A DNA stretch of 64,000 nucleotides, taken from the NCBI GenBank assembly GCA_017506865.1, contig JAFCMP010000525.1:372001-436000 (forward strand), in the 5' to 3' direction. This document shows positions 33,991 to 44,586 of the stretch, in pieces; within the stretch, counting starts at the first letter, position 1; every line of letters starts with the position of its first letter. Under the pieces are notes generated by a model that saw only the letters and a list, made by a program, of their open reading frames with translations, ran no database searches and had not been told where the DNA came from. The translations under genes and the position numbers were made by a program. This stretch comes from Tribonema minus. Lineage: Eukaryota; Sar; Xanthophyceae; Tribonematales; Tribonemataceae.

Positions 33991-35019
33991 ATGGCGACGG
34001 GTGCCCTGGAAGCCAGGATAAGCCAGGCCTTCGCTAGGCTGGATGCTGCAGAGCGCCAGCTGCAGCAGCCCGCGACGGCTGGGCTCGGTCCAGATGACCA
34101 ACAGAGGCTCGCCCAATTGCAAGACAGGTTAGCTGCTGCAGAGTGCCTGGCGGCGCAGCGGCTGATCGCAGGGCGCAGCGGTAGTGACGACGGTGGCTCA
34201 TCAGGTGGATTGCTGCGTGAGGCCGCCGTGGTATTCAATGACTCGACAGGAGTGCAGGCCATTGGCGATGAAAAAGAGTCAGCGGTGGCGGAGGCCGCGT
34301 CGAGAGCTCCAGCTGCTGCTGCACGGGTGACCGCTGTAGCAGGGAGCGGCAGCAGTGGAGCCACCGCGCCGCAGCCGACCAGCTCTCAGGCAGCGGCACT
34401 GGAGCCGGCACAAGCACCTCAACAGCCTGCAAACGAGGCAGCACCTGCCGCAAATGACGCACCAGCAGCGAAGGAAGCTGTGGCAGCCGCATCCACAGCA
34501 GCAGCAGCAGCAGGTGCAGCTGCAACAGCAGCACCACCGTTGTCACCGGCAGCGGCGGCGGCACCTGCACCGGCTGCGGTGCCAGCAGCGGCGGCGCAAC
34601 CGGCGACGCAGGGGGTGCAGGGTGGGGAGCGCGAGGTTGTTGCTGGGGGCATCACCGATGGCGGTGCGACAGCTACGGCAGCTGCGCCACCAGCAGGCGG
34701 CCAGTCAGATGATGCCAAGCCTACCGGCAGCGATGTGGAAGGTTTCGTCATGGTGTCGCCCGTGCCTGCCGACGCCGCGCACGCTGCAGCTGCTGCTGCT
34801 GCGCCTGGCGGCGCCGCCGCCGCCGCTGCTGTTGGCGCAGCTGCGGCGTCGCCTGCAGGCCCGCAGGCCGCTGGCACAGATGCGGTTCGTGCGGCGGCCC
34901 CTGCTGTTCATTTCGCTGCCGATACCAAGCCGCCTGCGGCAGCACCGGCGCCTGCTGCGGCGGAGGGCACCGATTCAGCACCGGCTTCCAGCGGAGGCGG
35001 CTGCTGTGTCGTGTGCTGA
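33991..35019 (+). CDS. Ala-rich protein with C-terminal CaaX-like box, function unknown
   Basis: 342 residues without an intron. I chose the ATG at 33991 because its context (CCAAACATGGCG) fits algal start sites; the frame is open 177 nt further upstream, but that part reads like 5' leader. Residues 1-60 are a helical, charged segment (LEARISQAFARLDAAERQLQ, then QQRLAQLQDRLAAAE) that could form a coiled coil. The middle is a long Ala/Pro/Gln stretch. A conserved-looking patch, GSDVEGFVMVSPVP, precedes the tail. The end, GGGCCVVC, fits a CaaX prenylation box with an adjacent palmitoylation cysteine, so membrane attachment is inferred. No family is recognised. A TGTAA motif follows 155 nt after the stop, which supports this as a real 3' end. 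Confidence 0.75.
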   Translation: MATGALEARISQAFARLDAAERQLQQPATAGLGPDDQQRLAQLQDRLAAAECLAAQRLIAGRSGSDDGGSSGGLLREAAVVFNDSTGVQAIGDEKESAVAEAASRAPAAAARVTAVAGSGSSGATAPQPTSSQAAALEPAQAPQQPANEAAPAANDAPAAKEAVAAASTAAAAAGAAATAAPPLSPAAAAAPAPAAVPAAAAQPATQGVQGGEREVVAGGITDGGATATAAAPPAGGQSDDAKPTGSDVEGFVMVSPVPADAAHAAAAAAAPGGAAAAAAVGAAAASPAGPQAAGTDAVRAAAPAVHFAADTKPPAAAPAPAAAEGTDSAPASSGGGCCVVC

Positions 35020-35174
35020 GCGCGCCGTGACAGCCGCCGCTGCCTGTACGCGCGGCCTGTGACGTGCCACGTGCATGCGCTGCTGCGGGGTAGTGTGTGG
35101 ATCGCTGCTGCTCAGGACTGCTGCTGCCGTGCCGCAGTGCTCGGCTGTGGGCAGCTCAGGCGGCGCATGCCATC

Positions 35175-35179
35175 TGTAA
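35175..35179 (+). terminator. TGTAA poly(A) motif of the CaaX-ended gene
   Basis: TGTAA lies 155 nt downstream of the stop, at a spacing normal for chlorophycean 3' UTRs. Confidence 0.5.
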
Positions 35180-36086
35180 CCAGGTGAGCCGGGGGGGGGG
35201 GGTTGGTCTTCAGCCTTGCGTGCCACAATTTGCAGGAACAACCGGGAGGGGGGCAGGGGGGCGCGCAAGTGACTCTGGTGAGTCGGTCGCAAGCTGTCCG
35301 CAGGGGCAAGCGACATTGTGGCCATTTCCGATCGAGGCCGTGTGCGTGGTGAAGTATAGGGGCTGATGCAGGGCACTTTCATGTCTGGCGCTATGATTGT
35401 TGGTTGTAGTTGAGGTGTAGTGGTGAAGGCTCTGGCCTGGAAGCAGGGTGCCTGTTGAAGCAGTGCCCTGATCCGTGCGGAGCCCATTTTTCTCTCCGTT
35501 TTGCGCCAAGACTGCAGACCCCAGGCGATGTGAGCACATAACAACACATGATATCGAGAACGAAATGCTTTGCGGGAGTTGCGCTGCTGCGTGCCTGCCA
35601 CGTATTGCCAGCTTGCAACATAATTGACATAAATCTGACTCTACCGCGCATGTCCAGCGGTGCATCCGCAGGTGAGGCCCTCTCTTCGTGGCTGTTGCAT
35701 TGTAGCCATTGCAGAGGTACACCGCATTGTCAGATGTTATGGACTTGTGCATCTTGTGAGACTGCTCCATTTCTAGCAGGTCGTCCATGCTTAACGTATA
35801 GCTGAGAAAATTGCTGCATGTTGTTTGCTTCCACAGCTGCTTACTCAGCAGCCACACCGGTCACCCTTCAAATTAGCAACTCAGACCTCAGCTTTCATGC
35901 TGTGCAATTGAAGTCGTGTTTCTACTGAGTCCAGGCGATACGTTGTTTTGCTCGTAAGATTGCGATGCAGATCGTGCCCAAAAGCTGAAACTTCCCCCCT
36001 TCAACTTCAAGCCAAGAGTTGAAGATCCAATTGAGTTGATTTTCTTTGAGAATCGCGGTTGCTTTGAAAGGGAAGCTTGCTTGCAT
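35180..36086. other. Intergenic stretch
   Basis: Contains a G-run near 35190 and a CTTCAACTTCAAG repeat near 36000. No supported gene was seen. Confidence 0.5.
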
Positions 36087-39000
36087 ATGCATCAGGTGCC
36101 TTCCGTTCCCGTACTTATCGCAGCAGCTACTGCAGCAGCTGCTGCTGTGTCTGTGCTATACTGCAACGCCCGGCTGAGAGAAGCGAGGGCTCAGCTGCGC
36201 AAGTCGAAGGCATTGCGTGATGAGGAAAGAAAGGGCCGCACTGCCGCTGAGAGGGAGTTGAGGCTTGTCCAGCAGCAGCATTCTAGCAATGGTGAGTTTC
36301 TAATGGGCTGCTGAGCACGCCGCGCTTTCGCTTGGCAACTGTGCCGCTGCCGCTCAACGCAAATGTTCAGTGTTTATTCGTGATCTGAGGCCCGCGCTGT
36401 CATAAGCACCTATCACGCCACATACCAGCACAAGTGAGGCCCTGTGCAAACAGCATATATACTGACAAGCAAGTTGATGGTCATCAACCTGCTGATAATG
36501 CAGAGCAAGGCAGCATACTGCTGCAAAGCAGCCCTCAACGTACTGTAGGCAAGTACAGCGAAGTGTCATCGCTATGTCACGCAAATGACGCACAACAGCG
36601 CACCACTGCACGTCCGTTGCCAAAACTTTGTTGGCATGCGAGGGCCGCAGGTGCTTGTTGAAGTTTGAAAGAAAGCACATGCAGGCCTGTGCCTGCAGTG
36701 CCCCTGTGGGCAGCTTATGCATGCAAACCGCTCTTCAGTGCACCAGTACATGACTCCTGTTATGCCTAGAGCTTGCAGCGCCACAACATCAAGTCTGCAG
36801 CACGCTCATGCTATATGTTCTGTACTTGCCACTTCAGCCTTCTGCTGAAGTGCTCGTACGAGTAAATGAGAATCACCAGCTCCGCACAATGCCGCTTGAC
36901 ACAGAGTCTTCATTGCGAGCACGCCATGCAGGGCACGTAGCGGCGCCAACGGGGAGCAGCAGCGGCGGCGAAGTTGCTGCAAACGACGCGCCTCAGTCCA
37001 TTTTCAACTTTGTCTCCGTCGCCACCGTTCAGACGCCCTTCCGCGACAGGAGGGGGACCCCTAGACAGGTAAGCGGCTGCCGCTTACGCCTCCGGGCATG
37101 TATGTATGACAGCGTACTTGAAGGGTGTACAGCCTGATTTGCCTCACCGTCATGTGAAGGCTATGAGCTACTATCTGCTGTCACTTGACGTGTGCATCAT
37201 GCTTACGCATGGCTACCGTGTGTTTAGAGGTCAGCGGGCCCCGATCGCGCGTATTGCTCGCTGTATGCTTGAATGAGGACACGGTTTTATCATCCTCTGT
37301 TGCCTGGTGCTCAGCCTTGCACTGCTGGCATGGCACATTATCTTCCTGCACACTGTGAGCGCAGCATCATGCGAGTTCATGACGGCTTCAGGCAGAACAG
37401 GATTGGGTGTGCAGCGCTGCGCGAGTGGGGCTTCGGCGCGCCTTCGCTACGACCGTGCTCAGCCAGGACAAACGGCACCACCGCATCATTGCACGTCACT
37501 GCAGGAAGTGCCCACTTTAACAGGCGTTGCAACAGTCACAGTGCTTTGCACAGAGTAAAAGAAATGGGCATCGATGTCTTTGTACTGCTGACCGTAATCC
37601 ACAGGGCAGTGCAGCTCCGCTAAGCCATACCACGGCGGCTGCATGCACCGTGTATCTCTAGCGTCAGTTGGCGCTGGTCTCATACCGCCATGTGTGCTGT
37701 ACGTGGCACCGAGGAGTAGCAGCAGAGCACACCTATCATGTCTCGCCACCTGCCTGCTCCTCTCCAGTCACTCCGGCTGTCCGACGAACGCGGCACCGCT
37801 GGCCATATCATCAATAGACCTATCGCGCAATGACATGCGTGTTCACAACAAGTGCAAGTCAGATTACGTTGCACCCCCATTGTCCTGCCTCGTTGATAGT
37901 CACATCTGGGTGCTGAGCGCTGATTATCCGTTGCAACCGGCAGGGCAGCGTGGCCCCGCTGAGCCGTGGCACAGTGGTCTTCCACCCCCACATCGTCAGC
38001 CCCGCGGCGCTCGACAACCTCCAGCAGTTCAGCCACGCGTGGGTCCTCTTTGTGTTCCACGAGAACACGAATGCGCGCGGTCTGGAGGGGAAGAAGGGGG
38101 CCGGGAGGCCCACCACTTTCCGCGCGAAAATAAGGTACGGTGCCCCTCTATGAAGTATTTGCGCGTCTCAACAATCACAGCGGTGAGCTTCAGTGGGCTT
38201 CGTGGCGGTCTCACTCAGCGTGGCATTGGCATTGCTCGCTGGAGCCCGTCCAATACATACGGGCGCCGCGTCACGACGACTGGAATGGTGTCAGCTGGTT
38301 GTGCTGTTCTCTTTCTACCCCCTGCTACCAACGCGGGGCGCAGCAATGTGACGTCAAAGTATACGTGGTGCTCAACGGGCCTGCACTTGAACACAGAGAG
38401 GCACGCTCTGCTGCAGTTGTTGCTGTGCCTGGTGGTCGACATCGGGGAGCCAAACTGGCACATGACGGCCCTGCCAGTGGCAGCAGGGACCGATTGCCAC
38501 AGTGATTGTTGACGTTTTGCGTGTGCAGCAAGTAGAGTTGGTGTCACAAACACGTGCTTAGGGATGATTGTGTCTAACCGTAAACCCTAACCCTAACCCT
38601 AACCCTAAGCAGAGTGCGTCGCCGAACCGCTGCCCGTTGTCGTGCGCTCCTTTTGAAATGTGTCTGGACCCGCGGCAGCTATCAACGCACAGCAGGGAGG
38701 CTCGGCACTTCACCAGTCATGTCACAGATCCTCGACTGTACACAGTCCTCACGCCTCAGAGCGCATCATGCGTGTTTCCTTGCCTTGATGATTGTCTGCT
38801 TTTATGCAACACTAGGTGATGCCAGCACTAGACCCGCTGTGCCATAAGATGTCTGGTTCGCCTCACGGATGGTTTGACTTGCATCAGCCTGAATATGTTA
38901 TTTCAGCGCGACGCCCCCACGCCACTTCCATGTATTTTTTAGCATACACGCGTATTTCTAGCGCCATGTGCTTAATTAGGCCGACCGGGCCAGAATCAGG

Positions 39001-41568
39001 AGTGCACCGGGCAGCAATCTAGCGCTGCATCTCATCAGCAACACGTCATTTCACGTACGTCATGCAGCTCTTCTCGCCGTTGCCTGACCTACGCTCCACC
39101 ATGCTTGCACGTGTGCCCCCCCCCCCCCCCCCCCCTTGTTGACGCCAGCCCGCCGCGCCTGGGGGGGCCCAAGGTGGGCGTCTTCAGCACGCGCTCGCCG
39201 CACCGCCCCAACCCCATTGGCCTCACTATGGTGCGCATCCTTGGCGTTCAGGGCCATCACCTGCACGTCAGCGGCCTGGATCTTGTAGGTGGGTGCTCAT
39301 GAACATGTTACCCCCCAATGCCGCGCCTTCCTCCTCATGCGCCCAATGCTGCCACTGGCCCTCACCATGGTGCGCATCTTGGGCGTTCACCTGCAGGCCA
39401 GCGGGGGCTGGACTTAGTGGGAGTAGGTGCTAGGAGTGATTGTATTCCTCACCCACACTTGCATACTCACACGGTCGCGTGTGCGGCAGTGCGGCTACGT
39501 CACAAGGGGGTTGTGCGGCCACGCCTTGTCTTGCGCTGAACCGTTGTGGCGCGGTGGCTAGGGGAACAGGCACACACGTTAAAACATTGATCAAGGCAGA
39601 AAGAAGGGCTGAGCAAGGCTCGATTTGAACCAACATGCTGCATAGCGCATGAAATCATTGTAAATATTATCAAATACCCACTGATAATGCAGTGAGCATT
39701 GTGCGTCTCCAACAGAGCTAGCCTGCGCCAGAATTGCTGCACTTCAGCGCGAACGGGGAGGGGTCTTGACCCGGGGCGTGGCACCCCATTCCCTTCCACA
39801 CATTCGGCACTTCGATGTGCCTCCAGTGCTTTCTGCACGAGTCTACCAGTCTTCTCTTGCAGTTGATACATTACTTGATGGCAACACTACCGTCGACCCC
39901 CATTTCCCGCCCCCCGCCCCTCACATGCGCCATGCCGCCTTTCCCTAAAAGTACAAAATTTCGACGCTCCACCCAGAAGTGGTGGTGTCCCTTGCTGGTC
40001 AAGCCGTGCCTCGCACGCCTGACACATAGTGCTGCTTCAATGCCCTTTCCCCCTTCCCGCCCCCCGAGCCCTGCCTTGCACTCTTCATTGACGAGCCTTC
40101 CTGATTGCCATTCTCCTGACCCCCCCCCCCCCACCCCACCCCTTCTCCCCCCCCACTGCCCCCTCGCCCGATGCAGACGGCACCCCAGTGCTCGACGTGA
40201 AGCCTGTCGTCCCCTACGACGTGCCCGACGGCCTCGCGGTGCCAGAGTGGGTGCTGGAGGGCGACAAGGAGCGGCGCCGCGTGACGTGGTCGCGCGCCGC
40301 GCAGCTGGCGCTGCACGCGCTGTTCGAGCGCCGCGGCGCGCGCGCTAGTCGCTTCTACGACAACCCTCAAGGTGCGTCTACGTACGTCAAGTATGAATGT
40401 GGTTGCACGTGCCAGGTACTTGGACGTGTGGTGTGCACAGGCAGGTCGGGCACGCAAGCAAGCGCTCTTTTGCGCGTTACGTACTGTTCGAGCGCCGCGG
40501 CGCGCGCGCTAGCCGCTTCTTCGACAACCCTCAAGGTGCGTCTTGTTTTACGTGTATGACTGTGGTTGCATGGGCAAGGTGCTTTGACGTACTGTGTGCA
40601 GGAATGGGTCGCGCACGCAAGCAAGTGCTCTTATGTGCCGCGTTACGCGCCGGTGGTGGCATGGTCTGGACGCTAGCCAGTCTGTATGGTAACGGCTATA
40701 ATGGCCTGTTCTCATACATGCATGCATCAAAACACCCCCTGCAAGGGAGGGACATCACTGACAGCATGCTGAAGGTGTGTAAGAAATGAGTAGTGTTGCT
40801 GATGAGCTGTTCGGTGCGCATGCCATCGTACTGTCTGACACTATGCTGCGAGAGACACCCACTTATGTCCCCAAGCTCTATACACCTTGCAACCCTTGCG
40901 GAGGCTGCAGTGTGTGCCAGGCACCCGGCAGCGCAGCGGAGGCACAATCAGATTGCAAGTAAATGTGTTTGTGACCGAGCTTCACATACCTGGATGCACA
41001 TAGTAGTACATGGATACATACACATGCACCAAGCGGTCGTGGGCACCTTCTGGTCCGCCTCAAGTGCATGGAACCTGAACCACTCGCAGATTTGGCGGTG
41101 TGAATGCGCAAATTGCGAGTGCACGGGCGTCATATTTCCTCTCTACACCAACTTGAAGGTGGTTTACGCGTCCCACAGAACGGCCGCCAATGACAGTACA
41201 TACACTCTGTGCATGACATTGCACAGAGGGTCAAAATCCTCTGCTCCTTCGTCTACGTTGTTGCCAGTGCATCGCCTGCAACCTAAACCCTGCACAGCAC
41301 GCTGAGGTGTTACCGATCTCTGGCCCCGCAGCGCAGCGCCCTAACCCTAGCCTGAACATACATACCCCTGCGACCGCGCGCAGCGCTCAGCGAGGCCGCC
41401 GCGCAGGTGCTCGCGCAGGACATCCGCGGCGTGCACCAAGGGCGCGGCAGCGCGTCCGACGGCGGCGGCTGCGGCGGCGCGGCGTACGAGTGCGTCTTTG
41501 ACGGCCTGCGCCTATTATTCGTCCACGCGGACGGCGCGGTCATCGTGCAGGATGTCGTCGTGGCGTGA
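36087..41568 (+). CDS. TRMO: tRNA (adenine-37-N6)-methyltransferase, TrmO/TsaA family
   Basis: Six exons agree in phase: 36087-36291, 36851-37068, 37944-38134, 39149-39288, 40177-40371 and 41384-41568 (TGA), for 377 residues. TrmO uses S-adenosylmethionine to methylate t6A37 of threonine tRNA. Family motifs, in order: NFVSVATVQTPFRDRRGTPRQ-type start, VAPLSRGTVVF, LQQFSHAWVLFVFHEN, GVFSTRSPHRPNPIGLTMVR, LHVSGLDLVDGTPVLDVKPV then VPYD. The split DGTPVLD motif is restored exactly by the 39288/40177 splice, which confirms that junction. The C-terminal exon matches the family's second lobe (LSEAAAQVLAQDIRGV). Unusual: exon 1 encodes an N-terminal hydrophobic segment (VPVLIAAATAAAAAVSVLY) and a basic helix, suggesting membrane anchoring or organelle targeting. 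The exon 1/2 join is the least certain, because it requires an AAG acceptor at 36850. Confidence 0.9.
38582..38609 (+). repeat. Interstitial telomere-like (CCCTAA)n, intronic
   Basis: Four CCCTAA units lie in the third TRMO intron. This is the second such tract in the window. A shorter degenerate one (CCCTAACCCTAGCC) occurs at about 41338-41352 in the fifth intron of the same gene. Confidence 0.85.
39116..39135 (+). repeat. C20 homopolymer next to a TRMO acceptor
   Basis: The run ends 13 nt before the acceptor of exon 39149, where it doubles as the polypyrimidine tract. Confidence 0.8.
39300..39440 (+). repeat. Echo of TRMO exon 39149-39288
   Basis: The copy retains CCTCACCATGGTGCGCATC, TTGGGCGTTCACCTGCA and CAGCGGG-CTGGA-TTAGTGG, with a deletion in the middle and loss of the GTGGGTGC donor context. 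It sits directly after the real exon. Confidence 0.8.
40372..40660 (+). repeat. Echo of TRMO exon 40177-40371 with intact donor, 164-bp period
   Basis: The exon end LFERRGARASRFYDNPQ before GTGCGTC is copied as LFERRGARASRFFDNPQ before GTGCGTC with its donor at 40536. The first ~110 nt of the intron are also repeated (GTGGTTGCA, GTGTGCA, CGCACGCAAGCAAG blocks). Only the last ~52 nt of the exon were included. Confidence 0.9.
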
Positions 41569-43059
41569 CGCCGCTCAGCCTGTGGCAGCGCTCTACAGTA
41601 CTGCTCGCCGGCCGCTTTTGCGAGTGCTGCGATGGCATAGCTTGTGCGTGGGGTCATGGGCACCGCTTTGGGCCACTGCTCGTTCTGTGGCCACGAGCGG
41701 GCTGCGCCTGCGTGTCCGCTTCCGTTACAGCCGCGATTGAAGAACAAGTGATGAACGCGGCGTTCAGCGGCGTTCAGAACGCCTTCATCGCCACGAACAC
41801 GTAGAAGACGGCCTTTGCCGACTTAGATCCGTGCAGGGTCGGCTATGCATTAGGTGCAGCTTTGGGATGCACAATCGCGGTCAGCCTGCGCGAGTCTATC
41901 CGCTTCGTGGGCAGCGCCACGACCATCAGGGTCATTGCCGCAAGCACGCCAAAGCGTGACAGTGCTCGCCGCAGTTCAGACGTGTCACCGCGGATGCGTG
42001 CGTCCTGACGGACCGTACTGCATGAACGCAAAGCTCACCACGGTGTAGTGCAAGTGCCCTCTTTGAGACTGCGTCACGACAGCACTTGATGCCGCGGCCA
42101 TGAGACCATGATCCTGGCATGCCAGTGTTCACCAGCTGCACTTGGTGCAGTTGACACAGGAGCCAGGAAGAGCACGGCAAACGGACACCAGCTTCGCTGA
42201 GCAGTCGCCTCAGCAGCGTGATGCGCAATTTATGAAGTGCAAGAGCCGCTGCCCGGCTTCACTGCTGGTTTACAGATACTGCTGCCGGCAACGCTGAGAC
42301 GCACTCGCTTGTTGCACCGCCGAGGCATACCGAGGATCTTGCGCAGCATGACTGTGCGCAGCTCGCTGGCAATATGTCAACACTTTAAAGTATGATGTCA
42401 CCATCCATGTCCCTGACTCTCGCCGGCAGGCCCACCCCTGGCGACTGCCTTCCCGTGATGCAGCAATGCATTGTGGCGCAAGCGGTCCAGCTGTGTGCAC
42501 ACCAGCAGCCCCTTTGCTCAATGCTTGCTGGATGTTGCTGTGTGTGCTGGTGCATTTTGTTCTTCTGATGAAAGTGCCTTGGACTTTCGGATGGGAGTGC
42601 GAGGCTGCTTAGCAGAGAGTGACATGCTGCGCGCTGCCTGACATTGCAACTGATAAGCTTACATGGTGGCATACCACAACAGTACTGGCAGCCAGGTGAA
42701 CATATACAGGCATCTGATGCAGCAGCATGGTGGGAGTCTGCCCATGTACATCCCGTGTGAGTTCAATTGGGCTCTTGTTTACATCTGCACTGTAAGCCCT
42801 ATCGATGGGGAAGTTGTATGACTTGATCTTGTTGATTGGCCCCTCCATCAATGAGGGCTTTATGATTCTACCTCGGGACATATGTATCGAAAACGCACAG
42901 TTGCGAGCCGCTCAGGCCATGATGGCTACTCTTCCAGCACTACAGTCCGCAAGCTCTGTCTGCTTGTGTATCGTCACTGCCACCAGCACCATCGCTGCCG
43001 CCGTTCAACTTCCTGCACATCAACGGCGAGGACGACCTGGTTCTGCCACTGTCGCCAGC
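41569..43059. other. Intergenic stretch without a supported gene
   Basis: Short frames only. A possible exon near 42990-43060 reads PPFNFLHINGEDDLVLPLSP but has no confirmed partners. Confidence 0.4.
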
Positions 43060-44130
43060 AAAGGTGCTACAGATGAGCAACAGTGGGCAGGCTCGGTGGC
43101 AGCAGCGCGGCGGCGGCTGGCGGGCGCTGCGGCGGTGGCTGTGTCGCTGCTGCTGCTGGTCGCGCACGGCTGTGCATTTGAGTCCCTGCGCTTCCATCTC
43201 AACTCTGAAGGCAGCAACAACGAACACGAGTATCGCCAACAGCTAAGACAGCGACGGCGACCACGAGCACAACAGCAGAGATTAACACATCCACCAAGCC
43301 GCGGCGCGGCGCTGGCTTGATACAATAATAGCGCGTGCTGCCGCGCACGCCACTTCAGTGTGTACTTTAGGCTGCCACTCTTACCACCTGAAGGCAATAC
43401 TCGCTTGGTGACAGGTCGACTCACGCCACCAGCATTCATACCATCAGGAACGTTTTGGTTCACTTTTCGGTCAGAGTGTGACTCGCATTGCTGCATTTAG
43501 TTAGCTACAGGGTTTCGTGTGATAGCTTAAGAGTTTAAGGTCCTTGAGCATGCTTGCAGTTTGCTACAAGACTCCCGTGCGCGCTTCGCATGAAGATTTC
43601 ACGCAAGTTCAATCGAAAACCCAAACCATCCCACAGTCACAGCATGCCTACTTCAGATTCAGGTGGCGGCCTCTCCGTACGTGGCTCAGTTTGTGTGACA
43701 TTTGACACTCCTTCAAAGCGCTTGCAGACTGATTGCCCCAGGACTGCGGTACGCCTAACGACTTTACCATCGTCGATCACGCAAGTTCAACTTGGAATAA
43801 AACGCGGAGAGAGAACACACACCGACACATTGCGCAGCAGCATTGACCGCTCAGCTGTTCAGGTACGCGCAGCGCTACGTGGTTCTTCTGCTAGTGGGCT
43901 TTAAGGTTGTGCAGTCTTCATACGCTATAGTTTACATGTTAAAGGTGTGGGTAAAACTTCATATAATGAAAAAATATGTTGGCCAGCCAGGCCATCGCCA
44001 TCGCCATCCAGGTACTGCTTTCAACCAGTTTCAGCACGCGTGCAGCTCCTTGCTCTGCCACACGAAACCTACAGACTCATCGGCCTTACGATTGCCGTTC
44101 TGCGCTCTATATGCAGGGCCAACAAGCCGG
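43060..44130 (+). repeat. Diverged duplicated block, copy 1
   Basis: Co-linear with 46660-47815. Shared landmarks: ACAGATGAGCAACAG; a GTGTCGCTGCTGCTGCTGGT segment encoding a hydrophobic VSLLLLVA stretch; AAGCCGCGGCGC; CAGGAACG; GTGATAGCTT; CGCAA-TTCAATCGAAAACC; AGTTCAACTTGGAATAAAA; and CAACCA-TTTCAGCACGC. Divergence is substantial. It may be a mobile-element remnant or a local gene duplication. Confidence 0.8.
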
Positions 44131-44145
44131 CCGAAGGGTAGCGCT

Positions 44146-44586
44146 ATGAGGATTTGGAGGCGCCTCGGTAGAGGTGCAAAATCATCTGGGCCACCGTCCG
44201 CACCGTCCCCAGCGAGTGCTGCAGAGAGAATCGAGCAATTCCCGCCCGCGGCTGGTGCAGAGTCACCATCAGTCACTGACGAGCTGGCTCCCGTTGCCCA
44301 GTTCACGGACGCCCCACCAGCAGAGACAGCCGTTTCCACTGCACCCAACCTACCGCTGCATTCCGAGGGCTTGAAGGCCTTGAGGGAGCGCTTGGACATG
44401 ATAGTCCAAGAACTCGACGAACACAACGCTTTCATGCGACAAAGGTCGGAGAGGTTGGACAACCACGTAGAACGGCTTGAGAACGAGATAGGACAATTGG
44501 GAGAGTTCCTGGACAATCGCATTGTCGGCCTGTTGAAGCACCTGGGCCGGGAGGATCTGGCAACCTGCTACCTCACGGAGTCCTGA
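44146..44586 (+). CDS. Small coiled-coil protein of unknown function
   Basis: 146 residues from an ATG after GTAGCGCT. The frame stays open upstream, so this may be the last exon of a longer gene. The N-terminus is basic (MRIWRRLGRGAKSSG), followed by a Pro/Ala-rich linker. From residue 79 onward a heptad-like helix reads LKALRERLDMIVQELDEHN, RQRSERLDNHVERLENEIG and LGEFLDNRIVGLLKHLG, which should form a coiled coil. The end is LATCYLTES. Composition is clearly protein-like compared with its flanks. No homologous family is recognised. It lies just downstream of duplicated block copy 1, and no equivalent ORF follows copy 2. Confidence 0.55.
   Translation: MRIWRRLGRGAKSSGPPSAPSPASAAERIEQFPPAAGAESPSVTDELAPVAQFTDAPPAETAVSTAPNLPLHSEGLKALRERLDMIVQELDEHNAFMRQRSERLDNHVERLENEIGQLGEFLDNRIVGLLKHLGREDLATCYLTES

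Noticed and set aside
39605..39640. Second tRNA-like B box (GGTTCAAATCG on the minus strand)
   Set aside because: T-stem pairing fails and no cloverleaf partner was found.
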